From CAXQRU01 sp964226685 (GTDB taxonomy: Bacteria > Pseudomonadota > Gammaproteobacteria > Pseudomonadales > Cellvibrionaceae), in NCBI GenBank assembly GCA_964226685.1, contig CAXQRU010000165.1, positions 1-45,396 on the forward strand: DNA of 45,396 nucleotides, given 5' to 3'. Below, piece by piece: positions 24,149-33,587 of this stretch (its first letter is position 1; every line of letters begins with the position of its first letter). The position numbers and the translations under genes were made by a program. Under the pieces are notes generated by a model. It saw only the letters and a program-made list of their open reading frames with translations, did no database searches and was not told where the DNA came from.

Positions 24149-25489
24149 ATGCCAAAGCTTGTAAGCTATACCAAAGCGGCTGCTGGGAGTCTGTTGCTGA
24201 TATCAGCCAGTAGCTTTTCTGTAGAATTATCCTATGGTGTTTATGCTGAGACCATAGCCAGTGACAATAGCACTCGTGTGGCTCAAGATGAGGAGTCTGA
24301 AGTTCAGGCGATTGTTGGTGGGGACTTGCGCCTGTACAGCACGGAGGGCGGTCAGTTTCGCTACGACATTAACTATGATGCACGTTATGTCAATTATACC
24401 GACGACACCTATGATGATCAGAGTGAATTAACGGGAAGGTCTTTACTGGAACTCTATTTTATCCCAGAGCTGCTCAGTTGGGATGTCATTCATCGCCAAA
24501 CTCGTACCAAAACGTCTGGTCGTGATGAAGCGAATCCTGACAATATCGAAAGGCGTAGTACTTGGCAGACCGGGCCTTCGGTGTATTGGAATGCAAGCCC
24601 CGTGGATTTGATTGAGCTTAGAGCGTTCATCAGTCAAACCAGGTTTGAGGATACTGAATCAGCAGATAGCGAGCGCCGGATTGCGGATATGGCTTGGAAT
24701 CGCAGGCTGGATCAAATTTCTACTTTGAGAGTTTTTGCTCAGGCGGGTGAAGTAGAGTTTGAAAATCGCACCGATAGTGACTACGAGCTTATGAGATACG
24801 GAGCCGGTTTTGTCCGTAACTTGAATAATTGGAGCTGGGGCGTTGATCTTGGTGGTAATACGGTAGATCGGGAAGTTGGAGATAGCGTCGATGGCTTTTT
24901 TGTAAGAGGCTCGGTTAATTATAATGTAGGTAGAAACTTTTTAAGCTTTCGATTGAGTCGGGAGGTAACCGATAGCAGTATAGGTCTGGGGCTTGAAGGT
25001 GATCTCACCTCTGAGAATGATCCCGATCAACCCGATGTCAACAATAGCACCCTAGACATCGAAGATGCGGATACCAACTTTGATATTCAAGATATCGTTG
25101 AGCGAACTCGTCTTGATTTTACTTTTCAACATGCTTTTGCCAGAAGTACTCTAGGGTTGAATGCATTTTGGGATGAAGAAGATTTTGATGTGGTTGACGA
25201 TGATCAAACCACTTATGGTGCTGGAATTAATTGGCTGCTAAATCTTAATTATCGCTCTAGTTTTTACGCGGATGCACGTTGGACGGAGAGAGAATTTGAT
25301 GCGCCAGTGTTGTTTTCCAGTACAAGAACATTTGATGCAGGCTTAACGTATAACTACCGCCTATCGGAGTTCATTACTTTGTCCGGTCGAGTGAGCCACA
25401 ATCGTTTAACTCGAGAAGATGCGCCCTCTACAATAACGCCGGTTGATGAGACTCGTTTTGCCTTTCGGTTTAGTTATATTCTTGAATAA
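24149..25489 (+). CDS. Outer-membrane beta-barrel protein of the exopolysaccharide locus
   Basis: A 446-residue protein with a signal peptide (MPKLVSYTKAAAGSLLLISASSFS) and then alternating hydrophobic/polar beta strands rich in Tyr, Arg and Asp to the last residues (TRFAFRFSYILE), as in outer-membrane barrels. It resembles the barrel proteins found in exosortase/PEP-CTERM loci. A very acidic loop lies at about 285-315 (NDPDQPDVNNSTLDIEDAD), with other acidic turns. A TTG at 24137 is in frame, but ATG 24149 is preceded by a GGGGGG run and begins the signal. It may be the exit channel or a barrel that receives the polymer. Specific function is inferred from place. Confidence 0.75.
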   Translation: MPKLVSYTKAAAGSLLLISASSFSVELSYGVYAETIASDNSTRVAQDEESEVQAIVGGDLRLYSTEGGQFRYDINYDARYVNYTDDTYDDQSELTGRSLLELYFIPELLSWDVIHRQTRTKTSGRDEANPDNIERRSTWQTGPSVYWNASPVDLIELRAFISQTRFEDTESADSERRIADMAWNRRLDQISTLRVFAQAGEVEFENRTDSDYELMRYGAGFVRNLNNWSWGVDLGGNTVDREVGDSVDGFFVRGSVNYNVGRNFLSFRLSREVTDSSIGLGLEGDLTSENDPDQPDVNNSTLDIEDADTNFDIQDIVERTRLDFTFQHAFARSTLGLNAFWDEEDFDVVDDDQTTYGAGINWLLNLNYRSSFYADARWTEREFDAPVLFSSTRTFDAGLTYNYRLSEFITLSGRVSHNRLTREDAPSTITPVDETRFAFRFSYILE

Positions 25490-25503
25490 AACAGGTTGAG
25501 AAG

Positions 25504-27021
25504 ATGTCAAAACTTGCCAGTTTATTTCGATCCACCTCCGGTGTTCGAGAACAACTGGCGAGGTCATCCTCTTCCCTGTTGCACTCCTTTCGCCTTTGGC
25601 TAGTGTCGCATCCTGTTCTGGCTCTCGCGCTGGTTTTGTGGGTATTGGTCTATTATCAAACTTGGTTGAGTATTGTAAACGAATGGCAGCCTAACGCTGG
25701 TTTTGGTCATGGCTCGCTCACGTTACTATTTTCCTTGTATCTTATTTTTATTCAAGCCCGCTCTGTGCCTCAGCCGCATTTTATTACGCGCTTATTGGGT
25801 TTGGTGGCCATGATTTTTTGCGGTCTAGCGTGGTGGGTAGGTTCAGGAATTTTTGTTTTATCCCTAGAGCAGGTCGCTTGGGCCTTTATGGCTTATGCTA
25901 TTTTGATGGCATATTTTGGTTTTCGTTGGTTACTTGTTCATTGGATTCCATTGTTCCTACCCCTCTTGGGAATACCATTTTGGGCTCGTTTAGTGTCGCC
26001 ATTACGAGAATTGTCTACCGATGTCAGTGAAACTGTATTGCGATTTATTGGTGACCATATTTTAAATTTCCCCATTTTAAGAGATGGTTATTTTATTCAA
26101 ATAGCCGGTGGTGGAGTTTTTCATGTAGAAGATGCTTGTTCAGGGCTGGGCTTTTTGCTTACGGGGATTTTTATTTCTTTGGCCTTTGTTGCCATGCATC
26201 GTCTTAAGTGGCCAGCGGCGGTTGCGGCCGTTTTGATCAGTCTGTTGTTTGCTTTATTGGCTAACTGGGTAAGGATTGTTTTGATTGTATTGGCTGGTCA
26301 ACAGTTGGGTATGGATCATGAGATCGTTCGAGCTCATTTGGCATTTGGTTGGTTGGTGTTTGGTTTTTGTTTGTTGCCAATGATTTGGTCGTTAAAAAAA
26401 TTATCTCGATTTGGCCAGCCAGACCCCGAGCCAGAGCCGAGTGTCGCATTGCGTGGTGCCAACCGTTTTGCGGCAATGGCTTGTGTATTGGTCTTGGCTC
26501 CTGTGGCAATAGCGTGGTATTCCAAAAGCACAAACACTTTCTATAAGCCAACTGTAAGTCCAGCATTGCCGATTAATTCGGTATTTTGGCAGCCGCACTT
26601 TGAGGGTGCTACTGAAACCCATTCCTGGGTTGAATTAGTCGATGGACAGGCGGTTGAAGTGTTTCTGGCTTACTATGAAACTGAGTCGCCAAGTCACGAA
26701 TTAATCTATGTGAAAAACCAAGCTTATCACGAGGGTATGTGGGCATCGTTACGGAAGGAACAATTTGAAGTCGAAGGTTTTGGTCCAGTCGTTCATCAAA
26801 TATTGACAAGGGGCTTATCGAAGGCACAAATCCTTTATTGGTATGATGTCGGTGGCGTTCGCGTAAATTCCGGAGTTCAAGCTAAAATTCAGGCTTTGCG
26901 TATGCTGGCCGAGCGTCGTTCTGGTAGTGCTTATCTAGGTTTGGGTTTGCGAACGGATCAGGGCTCTGAAGAAGCCAATCGAGCGTTGTTGCTGCAAGCG
27001 GCAAAGCAGGTGGTGCAATGA
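25504..27021 (+). CDS. xrtA: Exosortase with fused EpsI domain (XrtA type)
   Basis: A 505-residue membrane protein. The N-terminal part (about 35-300) has eight or so hydrophobic segments with the exosortase catalytic set: Cys212 (VEDACSGLGFL), Arg257 (ANWVRIV) and His278 (RAHLAFGW). The periplasmic C-terminal part (about 325-500) is an EpsI domain (SVFWQPHFEGA, then WYDVGG and a closing helical block). Exosortases recognise PEP-CTERM tails and move the protein to the outer surface. Fusion with EpsI and a neighbouring Wza/Wzz/kinase/barrel set is the usual XrtA context. No PEP-CTERM substrate is encoded in the window. ATG follows a GAGAAG. Stop and next start overlap (ATGA). Confidence 0.9.
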   Translation: MSKLASLFRSTSGVREQLARSSSSLLHSFRLWLVSHPVLALALVLWVLVYYQTWLSIVNEWQPNAGFGHGSLTLLFSLYLIFIQARSVPQPHFITRLLGLVAMIFCGLAWWVGSGIFVLSLEQVAWAFMAYAILMAYFGFRWLLVHWIPLFLPLLGIPFWARLVSPLRELSTDVSETVLRFIGDHILNFPILRDGYFIQIAGGGVFHVEDACSGLGFLLTGIFISLAFVAMHRLKWPAAVAAVLISLLFALLANWVRIVLIVLAGQQLGMDHEIVRAHLAFGWLVFGFCLLPMIWSLKKLSRFGQPDPEPEPSVALRGANRFAAMACVLVLAPVAIAWYSKSTNTFYKPTVSPALPINSVFWQPHFEGATETHSWVELVDGQAVEVFLAYYETESPSHELIYVKNQAYHEGMWASLRKEQFEVEGFGPVVHQILTRGLSKAQILYWYDVGGVRVNSGVQAKIQALRMLAERRSGSAYLGLGLRTDQGSEEANRALLLQAAKQVVQ

Positions 27022-27761
27022 CTTTTTTAAAAATCACGACTTTGATTGCATTGCTGGTTTATTTGCTACTGTGTAGTTGCTTATATTTTTTTCAAAGAGC
27101 CTTGCTCTATTTTCCTGTGCCCGATAGCGGTTTGCCAACGAATATACGCATTGGTGAGCTGACGGGATGGCAGGTCAACCCAGGTCAGCCGCGAGCGTTA
27201 ATGTATTTTGGCGGCAATGCGGAAAGCATAGAAGGAAATATCGATAACTTTGCTCAATTAATCCCTGATGCAACCTTGTACTTTATTCCTTATCGAGGCT
27301 ATGGCCCTAACGAGGGTGTTCCTAGCGAGTCTGTTTTATACGCCGATGCGCTCATGATTTATGATCATATAAAAAATCATCATGCTACGATTGATGTGCT
27401 GGGGCGCAGTTTGGGTTCGGGGGTGGCAACATATGTCGCTAGCCAAAGAACTGTGGAGAGTGTTGCATTAGTGACTCCTTTTGATAGTGTACTGAATGTG
27501 GCCCAGCAAAACTTCCCTTGGGCGCCAGTTGGTTGGTTGTTGCAAGATCGTTATGAGTCTTGGAAAAGAGTGGGCGCTTTGGAGCGGGTGTTAGTGATTG
27601 CAGCGGAAAATGATCAGGTGATTCCTCGTCACCATACGGATGCCTTGGTGGAAAACATTGCTAAAGTGGATTATGTTGTGGTTAGGGGTGTGGGGCATAA
27701 CGATATTTCGGGCCATCCCGAGTTTTCTAACTCGTTGTCAACGTTTTTTGCAAATGATTGA
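27018..27761 (+). CDS. Membrane-anchored alpha/beta hydrolase
   Basis: A 247-residue protein with one N-terminal membrane helix (about 5-27) followed by the FQRALLYFP segment seen in Bem46/YfhR-like hydrolases. The triad is complete: Ser131 (GRSLGSG), Asp199 (AAENDQVIP) and His227 (GVGHNDI), with GGNAES as the oxyanion region. It starts inside the exosortase stop, so it belongs to the operon, and a terminator follows. Exosortase loci often hold hydrolases, but this one does not obviously match the two named exosortase-A hydrolase families; the substrate is unknown. Confidence 0.87.
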   Translation: MTFLKITTLIALLVYLLLCSCLYFFQRALLYFPVPDSGLPTNIRIGELTGWQVNPGQPRALMYFGGNAESIEGNIDNFAQLIPDATLYFIPYRGYGPNEGVPSESVLYADALMIYDHIKNHHATIDVLGRSLGSGVATYVASQRTVESVALVTPFDSVLNVAQQNFPWAPVGWLLQDRYESWKRVGALERVLVIAAENDQVIPRHHTDALVENIAKVDYVVVRGVGHNDISGHPEFSNSLSTFFAND

Positions 27762-27770
27762 TCTGGGGAT

Positions 27771-27806
27771 AAAAGCGTTGCGTGATTTTTTGCAACGCTT
27801 TCTTAT
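27771..27806 (+). terminator. Terminator after the first exopolysaccharide block
   Basis: A perfect ten-pair stem, AAAGCGTTGC (27772-27781) with GCAACGCTTT (27792-27801), precedes a T-rich tail (TCTTATTCT). It separates the rightward exosortase operon from the end of the leftward asnB operon and may act in both directions. Confidence 0.75.
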
Positions 27807-27906
27807 TCTAATGCCTTTGAGTTAATTTCTTGCGGTTATCTTAGTATCAATAAACATCTTGAGCCTTGTAGGTTTCAGGGAAAATGAATATAGCTCCCTT
27901 TCTGAA

Positions 27907-29748
27907 TTAATCTAAGTAATGTTTGGCCCAAAGCGCTAGCGTCAGCAGCATAAAGATTTGCTTGCTCAGTGCTTGCTGGTTATTTAAATGCCGTTGCCAT
28001 ACCTCTTTGACGGCAGTCAACGATAGCGTTTTATAAAGTGGATTATTTGGATTCAGTAATTCACTCTCAACGTACTCCCTCCAAATGGTTTTGCTCCACT
28101 GATCAAAGGGAACCTGAAAGCCTTTCTTCTTTCGATGAATAATGTGATTGGGAAGATACGCTTCGGCCATTTTTTTGTGAACAATTTTCGTGGCTCGGGT
28201 GGAGCTTCGGTAATCTATTGGTAAGCTTTCAACAAATTGCATCAGCTCGATGTCGAGCATGGGTACTCGAGTCTCCAGTGCAAAAGCCATTGAGATTTTA
28301 TCGCCATAGAGCAGTAAGTCGTCGGCAAGATTCATGCGGGTATCAATTCGCATCATGCGCTCGGCGCCTTCTATTTTGGCTTGGTCATCCAGCCAGTTTA
28401 GCCAGTAGAGAATGGGTTCTAGGCTTTGATCTTGAGCGCCGGGGTTAAGGGTCATTTTGTCTGACTCACTAAACAAGCTATAGGCTTGTTGGAAGCGTTT
28501 GGCATCGTCATTGATGCCCAAGCAGCTTAAGCCACGATGCAGCGCCTCATTTTTTATGGCGCCTTTGAATAGACTCAGGGGTTTGCTGAGCGGGCTTTTT
28601 AGGATGGGCAGTTTATTCATCCAGTGCTCGATTTGGTAGCGGCGGTAACCGCCCCAAGGTTCGTCGCTGCCTTGGCCTGTGAGTGCAACGGTGACATCCT
28701 CTTTGGCGAGCTGTGTGAGCGACCACATGGCCATAATTGAAGTGGTGCCTAAAGGCTCTTCGATTGACTTGACGATGGTTTCTAAGTCATCAATGAGATT
28801 TTCCGGGTTCACCTCGATATAGCGATGCGAGATGCCAAGAGTCTGAGCCGTTTCTGCGGCATCAGCGACCTCGCAGTCGGCATAGTGGTTGCCAAAGCCC
28901 ACTGTATAGCCGGTAATATTCGGTGCTTGTTCTTTCGCAAAAGAGGCAACTAAAGCAGAATCAATACCGCCGGAAAGGAGAACGCCAACAGGTACATCTG
29001 ATAATAATTGACGTTGTACTGCTTGACCCAGCGCTTGCTGGTAAGCTTCGCAAGCCTCATCGATGGAGCCAGCAAAACGCTTGGTATTGGCTTTGCTGTA
29101 GCAGAGCTTATCAACAACCATCGACCCTAACTGAATTTTCAATAAGTGGCCCGGTTCCAACCGGTTGATGCCTTCAATGAGGGTGTTCGGTGAGGGCGTA
29201 TAGCGAAACCCAAGAAAGGTATTGAGTGCTTGTTGGTTGATGGAGCGATGCCCGGTAACTGCTTGCACGGGTTTAAGTTCTGATGACAGCGTAATGTGCC
29301 CTTGATGCAGGCTGTAATAAATGGGTTTAACCCCGTATGGATCTCGCACCACATAGAGTGTTTCTGTGTGATGATCAAATGCAGCAAAACCAAAAATCCC
29401 ATTGAGTTTTTCGGCCGTGGTTTGCACGTCGAAGGCATCAATGTATTCCACAATGGTTTCGGTATCTGAAGTTGACTTAAAGTCGATATTAAGGGCTTTT
29501 CGCAATTCAAAATGATTGTAGATTTCCCCATTGAACGTCAATGTCCAGCGGCCGCTTTGGCTGCTCATGGGTTGATGGCCGGCGCTGGTTAGATCCAAAA
29601 TAGCCAGGCGGGTGTGGCCTAAGATAAGCCGCCCATTGGTGGTGTCCATAATTTGATGGCCACGAGAATCTGGGCCTCGATGGTGGATCAGATCTAAAAT
29701 GGCATCAACAGATTCAATGGGGCTTGTGGTTGCAAAAATACCGCACAT
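27907..29748 (-). CDS. Asparagine synthase-type amidotransferase
   Basis: A 613-residue class II amidotransferase. Cys2 is the glutaminase nucleophile (MCGIF), with HRGPD, FNGEIYNH and a DPYGVKPIYY segment in the N-terminal domain (1 to about 205). The synthetase domain has the ATP loop SGGIDSALVA and GQGSDEPWGGY. In exopolysaccharide and exosortase loci such proteins are thought to amidate sugar carboxyls rather than make free asparagine; with a nucleotide-sugar dehydrogenase nearby a uronamide is possible. This is inference, and a housekeeping AsnB cannot be excluded. It is the last gene of a leftward trio and starts nine bases after the preceding gene. Confidence 0.85.
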   Translation of the reverse strand: MCGIFATTSPIESVDAILDLIHHRGPDSRGHQIMDTTNGRLILGHTRLAILDLTSAGHQPMSSQSGRWTLTFNGEIYNHFELRKALNIDFKSTSDTETIVEYIDAFDVQTTAEKLNGIFGFAAFDHHTETLYVVRDPYGVKPIYYSLHQGHITLSSELKPVQAVTGHRSINQQALNTFLGFRYTPSPNTLIEGINRLEPGHLLKIQLGSMVVDKLCYSKANTKRFAGSIDEACEAYQQALGQAVQRQLLSDVPVGVLLSGGIDSALVASFAKEQAPNITGYTVGFGNHYADCEVADAAETAQTLGISHRYIEVNPENLIDDLETIVKSIEEPLGTTSIMAMWSLTQLAKEDVTVALTGQGSDEPWGGYRRYQIEHWMNKLPILKSPLSKPLSLFKGAIKNEALHRGLSCLGINDDAKRFQQAYSLFSESDKMTLNPGAQDQSLEPILYWLNWLDDQAKIEGAERMMRIDTRMNLADDLLLYGDKISMAFALETRVPMLDIELMQFVESLPIDYRSSTRATKIVHKKMAEAYLPNHIIHRKKKGFQVPFDQWSKTIWREYVESELLNPNNPLYKTLSLTAVKEVWQRHLNNQQALSKQIFMLLTLALWAKHYLD

Positions 29749-29757
29749 AAAGTCGCC

Positions 29758-30906
29758 TTAAGCTGCGTCTTGGGCTAGAGAAAGCGCTAGCTGGCTGCGC
29801 TGATAAAAATAAGGGTAAATGCCCCAGCGAAGAAAATTACGTCCCCATCGTCTACCAAATATATCGGTCTTACAGTACCAGGCACCTCGATGATAAAAAG
29901 TTTTTTCGATGGTTTTATTAAGAGCGATGGCCCGCTCTTTTTGCTTTGTTAATAACAGTAGACCGAGATACTCGGCTTGGTCATACAAGTCCCAAACAAA
30001 TGGGTCTTTGATGTCTCGCTCTGAAAAGCGCTTGACCAGGCCTTTCGATGGATCAAAAAAATGAGACTCTAAATAACCCAAACCGCGCTCGATGACAGGT
30101 TGGATTTTGCTTTCTAACTCAGGAATCAGTTTGGCCACTTTGATGAGGTTTTTAATCACGAAACAGGAGTGAAAGCAGTCGATAAAGTTTCCAGTCTGGC
30201 TATCTGCGTAGTAATACCAAGCGCCGTTGTCTTGTTGTAAGTTCAGTACCCACTGAGTGAGCTTAATGGCCTTTTGTTTGGCGTATTCAGTATTGAGATT
30301 TTGTGATGCAAACAGTGCATAGCTTAGCGCCGCATAACTGTTGGCATTGATAACGATTCTCGGCTCTTCGGTTGGGGCGTAGGACAAGGCCAGTTGTTCA
30401 TCATCTTCATGCATCACCAAAAGGTTTTCTAAAAAAGGCCAGGCATTGGCAAAGACTTGTTTGGCTTCATCGGCCGTTTCCTCATAAGCCATCAGTTTAA
30501 TGAGCGCTTCAAGAGCATAGGGTGTATGTGTGACAAAGGGCATATTGGAATCGTACAGGCCATTTTTTGACATCCAAGGAAATCCCAGTCCCCATGAGCT
30601 GCCATGATGATCATCGGTGCTGGCGCATGCCATCAGCTCAGCCAGGCAGGTTTTGGGGTGCTCGATAATAGGCTGGCTTAGTATCCATTGCGCAGTGGTA
30701 ATGGGGTATGGCTGAGCCTTGGCGCCGAGGGCCTTTCGAGATAGTGTGGGAGCAAGCCAATCGATAACGCCAATGGCCATGGCGCCCACTTTACCCATGA
30801 GCTTGCCCTTATAAAACTGGCGTTTGACGGAGACTCCAAAGGGAGTCATCCAAGGGTTGTATGGGTCTAGAGCAATAGGGGCTTTATCTTTAGGAAGTTC
30901 GGTCAT
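29758..30906 (-). CDS. Alpha-barrel polysaccharide biosynthesis protein, VpsJ-like
   Basis: A 382-residue soluble protein made of repeating helical pairs with aromatic-rich turns (WVLNLQQDNGAWYYYADSQTG, CFHSCFVIKNL, WDLYDQAEYLGLLLL), which suggests an alpha/alpha toroid like those of cyclases, epimerases and lyases. I associate this pattern with proteins labelled VpsJ in Vibrio exopolysaccharide clusters, but the match is from memory. The frame is open to 31002; ATG 30906 is chosen because it overlaps the upstream gene by 17 bases instead of 113 and has GAG upstream. A lyase or epimerase acting on the polymer or its precursor is possible; no catalytic residues can be named. Confidence 0.65.
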   Translation of the reverse strand: MTELPKDKAPIALDPYNPWMTPFGVSVKRQFYKGKLMGKVGAMAIGVIDWLAPTLSRKALGAKAQPYPITTAQWILSQPIIEHPKTCLAELMACASTDDHHGSSWGLGFPWMSKNGLYDSNMPFVTHTPYALEALIKLMAYEETADEAKQVFANAWPFLENLLVMHEDDEQLALSYAPTEEPRIVINANSYAALSYALFASQNLNTEYAKQKAIKLTQWVLNLQQDNGAWYYYADSQTGNFIDCFHSCFVIKNLIKVAKLIPELESKIQPVIERGLGYLESHFFDPSKGLVKRFSERDIKDPFVWDLYDQAEYLGLLLLTKQKERAIALNKTIEKTFYHRGAWYCKTDIFGRRWGRNFLRWGIYPYFYQRSQLALSLAQDAA

Positions 30907-31945
30907 GAAGTGCTCGATGCCATTGGTTGTAGTCAGAAAACACAATATCGCTTTGTTCGCTGGCCCAGTCAAGCCATTGCTTGAGCGCAGCATTGGACGC
31001 ATCTGTAAAATTTTTATTATGCCCTATGGCGACAATGGGTATTGGGGTTTCGCAGCGCTCAAAACGAGCCATGTGTTGTTGAGTTATGTCGATCAAAACG
31101 TCGGCGCTCAATGTGGAAAAGTCCAGCATACAATGGCCAAGGTTGATTAGTTTGCCCAGCTTACCAAGTTTCTCTTGCCAGGGTGAATTGGGGCCAGCGT
31201 AACTGCCCGTGCAGTGCTCAGGGAAGGCTGGTCGCTGTTTTGATTCTTTGAGCGCCTTGAAATGGCGAACTCGGCCAATCGATGCGGAGCAAATGGGTAT
31301 TTCCAGCAATTGCTTGGCCTGGGTGTCTGGAAGCATCGGCCGATTAACGTCGTCCTCAATGGACCAATACGGTAGCTTGGGCGCATTTTTGAAATTATAC
31401 CAATCCCCTCTGGCCCAGTTGTAAGCGCCAGGTGCGACGGTTGATTCCATAATAATGCCGCAGTCGTATAGCTTGGGCAAAAGCAAATGGCTAGGTTGTA
31501 TTGCCCAGCCGCCCGCTCGAAATGTGTTCAGGTGGCCTTCAGCCCCTTTAGGCAGCAAGCTCCTTAAATAGCCCAAGCCTTGCTTAATGGTCTCCTCTAG
31601 CTGGGTTTGGCTTAAATCGCCAATTCTCCAAAGTGACAAATCCAGTTTCCAAGAGTGTTCATAAGTTGCTCCCAGCCATTGGGGGTGCAGGTGTAATTGT
31701 AGCTTGTGGCCGTCATCGATTGCTTTCTTTAGCTGCTGCTCGATGGCAGAGTAATCGGGAAATTGGGCGGAGTGCTGGCTAAATGCAAGAAATTCTGAAG
31801 CGTCGACAAATAGGCTCATTGGCGCCTGAAATTTCTTTAGGGTCTCGAGACATTGGTCTGTAGGGGCTTTGACGCAATGTTTCAAACAGCCACTACCATT
31901 GCCAAATAGCTCGTAATCCAGGGTGAGAATTAGGTGGTATTTCAA
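30890..31945 (-). CDS. Polysaccharide deacetylase-fold protein
   Basis: A 351-residue protein with marks of the NodB/carbohydrate esterase 4 superfamily: an acidic motif 1 (LTLDYELFG, Asp10), histidines in GHKLQLHLHPQW (His80, His85, His87) and a FRAGGW motif like the RxPxG/W block of motif 3. The usual HxxxH spacing is altered to an HLH pair, as in the WbmS-like branch found in surface-polysaccharide clusters. There is no signal peptide, so it would act in the cytoplasm, on precursors or lipid-linked units. First gene of the leftward trio. Confidence 0.78.
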   Translation of the reverse strand: MKYHLILTLDYELFGNGSGCLKHCVKAPTDQCLETLKKFQAPMSLFVDASEFLAFSQHSAQFPDYSAIEQQLKKAIDDGHKLQLHLHPQWLGATYEHSWKLDLSLWRIGDLSQTQLEETIKQGLGYLRSLLPKGAEGHLNTFRAGGWAIQPSHLLLPKLYDCGIIMESTVAPGAYNWARGDWYNFKNAPKLPYWSIEDDVNRPMLPDTQAKQLLEIPICSASIGRVRHFKALKESKQRPAFPEHCTGSYAGPNSPWQEKLGKLGKLINLGHCMLDFSTLSADVLIDITQQHMARFERCETPIPIVAIGHNKNFTDASNAALKQWLDWASEQSDIVFSDYNQWHRALHDRTS

Positions 31946-31974
31946 AATCAGCCCTTAGCTTGTTATCAAGGCGC

Positions 31975-31980
31975 ATTATA
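31975..31980 (-). promoter_or_regulatory. Candidate -10 of the leftward polysaccharide trio
   Basis: On the - strand a perfect TATAAT lies 30 bases before the deacetylase-like start, the right distance for a short leader. The -35 region is only T-rich, so an activator may be needed. The opposite strand carries the promoter region of the dehydrogenase gene, where I see no convincing hexamers. Confidence 0.5.
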
Positions 31981-32105
31981 GGCTATGGGCCGCCAAAAAA
32001 AACCTCATTTTGTCAGAATTAACGAAAACCCTTTTGTGGCATTATTGCGCTAGCTCCGGTACCATTGCAGCCTTTCACTATCCAGCGCGACTCTCAAGGT
32101 ACCTC

Positions 32106-33587
32106 ATGAATTCTCAAAGTCAGATCACCCATAAAAATTACCCAATCCCTGCGGAGTATGGCGATCAGCTCACCCTGGATGAATTTGTTGCCGCCCACAA
32201 AGATAAGCAAATCGTGGTTGTTCAAGGGCTGGGCTTTGTGGGGGCGGTCATGTCCCTGGTGGTGGCGAATAGCCCAAACAATGATTTTGCGGTCATTGGG
32301 ATCGATTTGCCAACGCCTGCGAGCTACTGGAAAATCCAAGAAATCAATACTGGCCCGTTTCCTGTGTTGTCCTCAGACCCAAAGGTTGAGCAGTTTTATC
32401 AAGAGGCTAAGTCTCGCGGTAACTTTATGGCCACCGCTAACCCTTATGCCTACAGTTTGGCCGATGTGGTCGTGGTGGATATCAATTTAGATGTGCAAAA
32501 AGTATCGGGTTCACAAAAGGCACTAGAAGACTTTTCAGTTGATTTGAGCGCGTTCAAGAAAGCCTGTGAAAGCATTGCAGGGCTTTGTAAGGAGGATGTC
32601 TTGATTTTGGTGGAGACAACCGTGCCTCCAGGGACTTGTCGCCACATAGTCAAACCTATTTTGGATGAAGCCTTTACCCGCCGGCAGCTACCCTTGAATT
32701 ATCGCCTTGGTCATTCCTATGAGCGGGTGATGCCTGGCCCTAACTACATTGATTCCATTCAGAATTTTTATCGAGTTTACTCCGGTATCGACGCGGCTAG
32801 CGAAGAATCGGTTGAAGCGTTTCTTCGCAAAGTGATCAAGACTGATGAATACCCATTGACGAAACTTGGGGATACCACCGCAACGGAAATGGCCAAGGTG
32901 CTCGAAAACTCATACCGAGCCATGAATATCGCTTTTATTGAAGAGTGGGGTGAGTTTGCCGAAGAGGCCAAAGTGAATTTGTATGAAATTGTTCAAGCCA
33001 TTCGCATGCGGCCCACCCATAAAAATATGATGTTGCCAGGTCTGGGTGTGGGTGGTTATTGTTTGACCAAAGACCCGTTGATGGCCAGTTGGGCTAAGCA
33101 AACCATTTTTAACAGCCCCAAACCGTTGAAGCAAAGCGTCAATGCCGTCAAAATTAACGATCAAATGCCGTTGAGAGTGGTATCCTTGATGGATCAAGCA
33201 TTTGGTGATTTGAAGGATAAGCGTGTGCTAATGCTTGGGGTGTCGTATTTAAATGACGTGGGCGATACCCGTTATACTCCCATCGAGTTGCTTTACGATG
33301 AGCTGACACATCGCGGTGCTACAATGGTCTTGCACGATGCCTTTGTTCCCGTTTGGGAAGAGCGCGGCTTGACGGTCTCGACGGATTTGTCAGAAGTATT
33401 AAACGAACATTATGACGTGATTGCGGTTACGACCATGCATAGCGAATATAAACAAACACCTCTTATTGCGAACTATCTGAAGTCTCACCCACAAACCGCC
33501 TTGGTAGATGCTTGGGGTGTGCTTGATTTAGCGCAATTTGATGGTTTTCCTAATTCTATTTATGTACTTGGACGAGGTGATCTTTAA
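32106..33587 (+). CDS. Nucleotide-sugar dehydrogenase (UDP-glucose/GDP-mannose family)
   Basis: A 493-residue NAD-dependent enzyme that oxidises a nucleotide sugar at C6 to the uronic acid. NAD motif VQGLGFVGAVM near the N-terminus, ETTVPPGTC, the central helix region (LGDTTATEMAKVLENSYRAMNIAF) and catalytic Cys319 in GVGGYCLTKDP are seen; a C-terminal UDP-binding domain follows. The frame is open from 32010, but ATG 32106 has AAGG seven bases upstream. The substrate (UDP-glucose, UDP-GlcNAc or UDP-ManNAc) cannot be told from sequence alone. The adjacent epimerase/dehydratase begins directly after its stop, so the two probably work in sequence. Confidence 0.9.
   Translation: MNSQSQITHKNYPIPAEYGDQLTLDEFVAAHKDKQIVVVQGLGFVGAVMSLVVANSPNNDFAVIGIDLPTPASYWKIQEINTGPFPVLSSDPKVEQFYQEAKSRGNFMATANPYAYSLADVVVVDINLDVQKVSGSQKALEDFSVDLSAFKKACESIAGLCKEDVLILVETTVPPGTCRHIVKPILDEAFTRRQLPLNYRLGHSYERVMPGPNYIDSIQNFYRVYSGIDAASEESVEAFLRKVIKTDEYPLTKLGDTTATEMAKVLENSYRAMNIAFIEEWGEFAEEAKVNLYEIVQAIRMRPTHKNMMLPGLGVGGYCLTKDPLMASWAKQTIFNSPKPLKQSVNAVKINDQMPLRVVSLMDQAFGDLKDKRVLMLGVSYLNDVGDTRYTPIELLYDELTHRGATMVLHDAFVPVWEERGLTVSTDLSEVLNEHYDVIAVTTMHSEYKQTPLIANYLKSHPQTALVDAWGVLDLAQFDGFPNSIYVLGRGDL

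Noticed and set aside
24149..25489. PEP-CTERM substrate of the exosortase
   Set aside because: The C-terminus is a beta strand ending in an aromatic-rich barrel pattern, with no PEP motif, membrane helix or basic tail.
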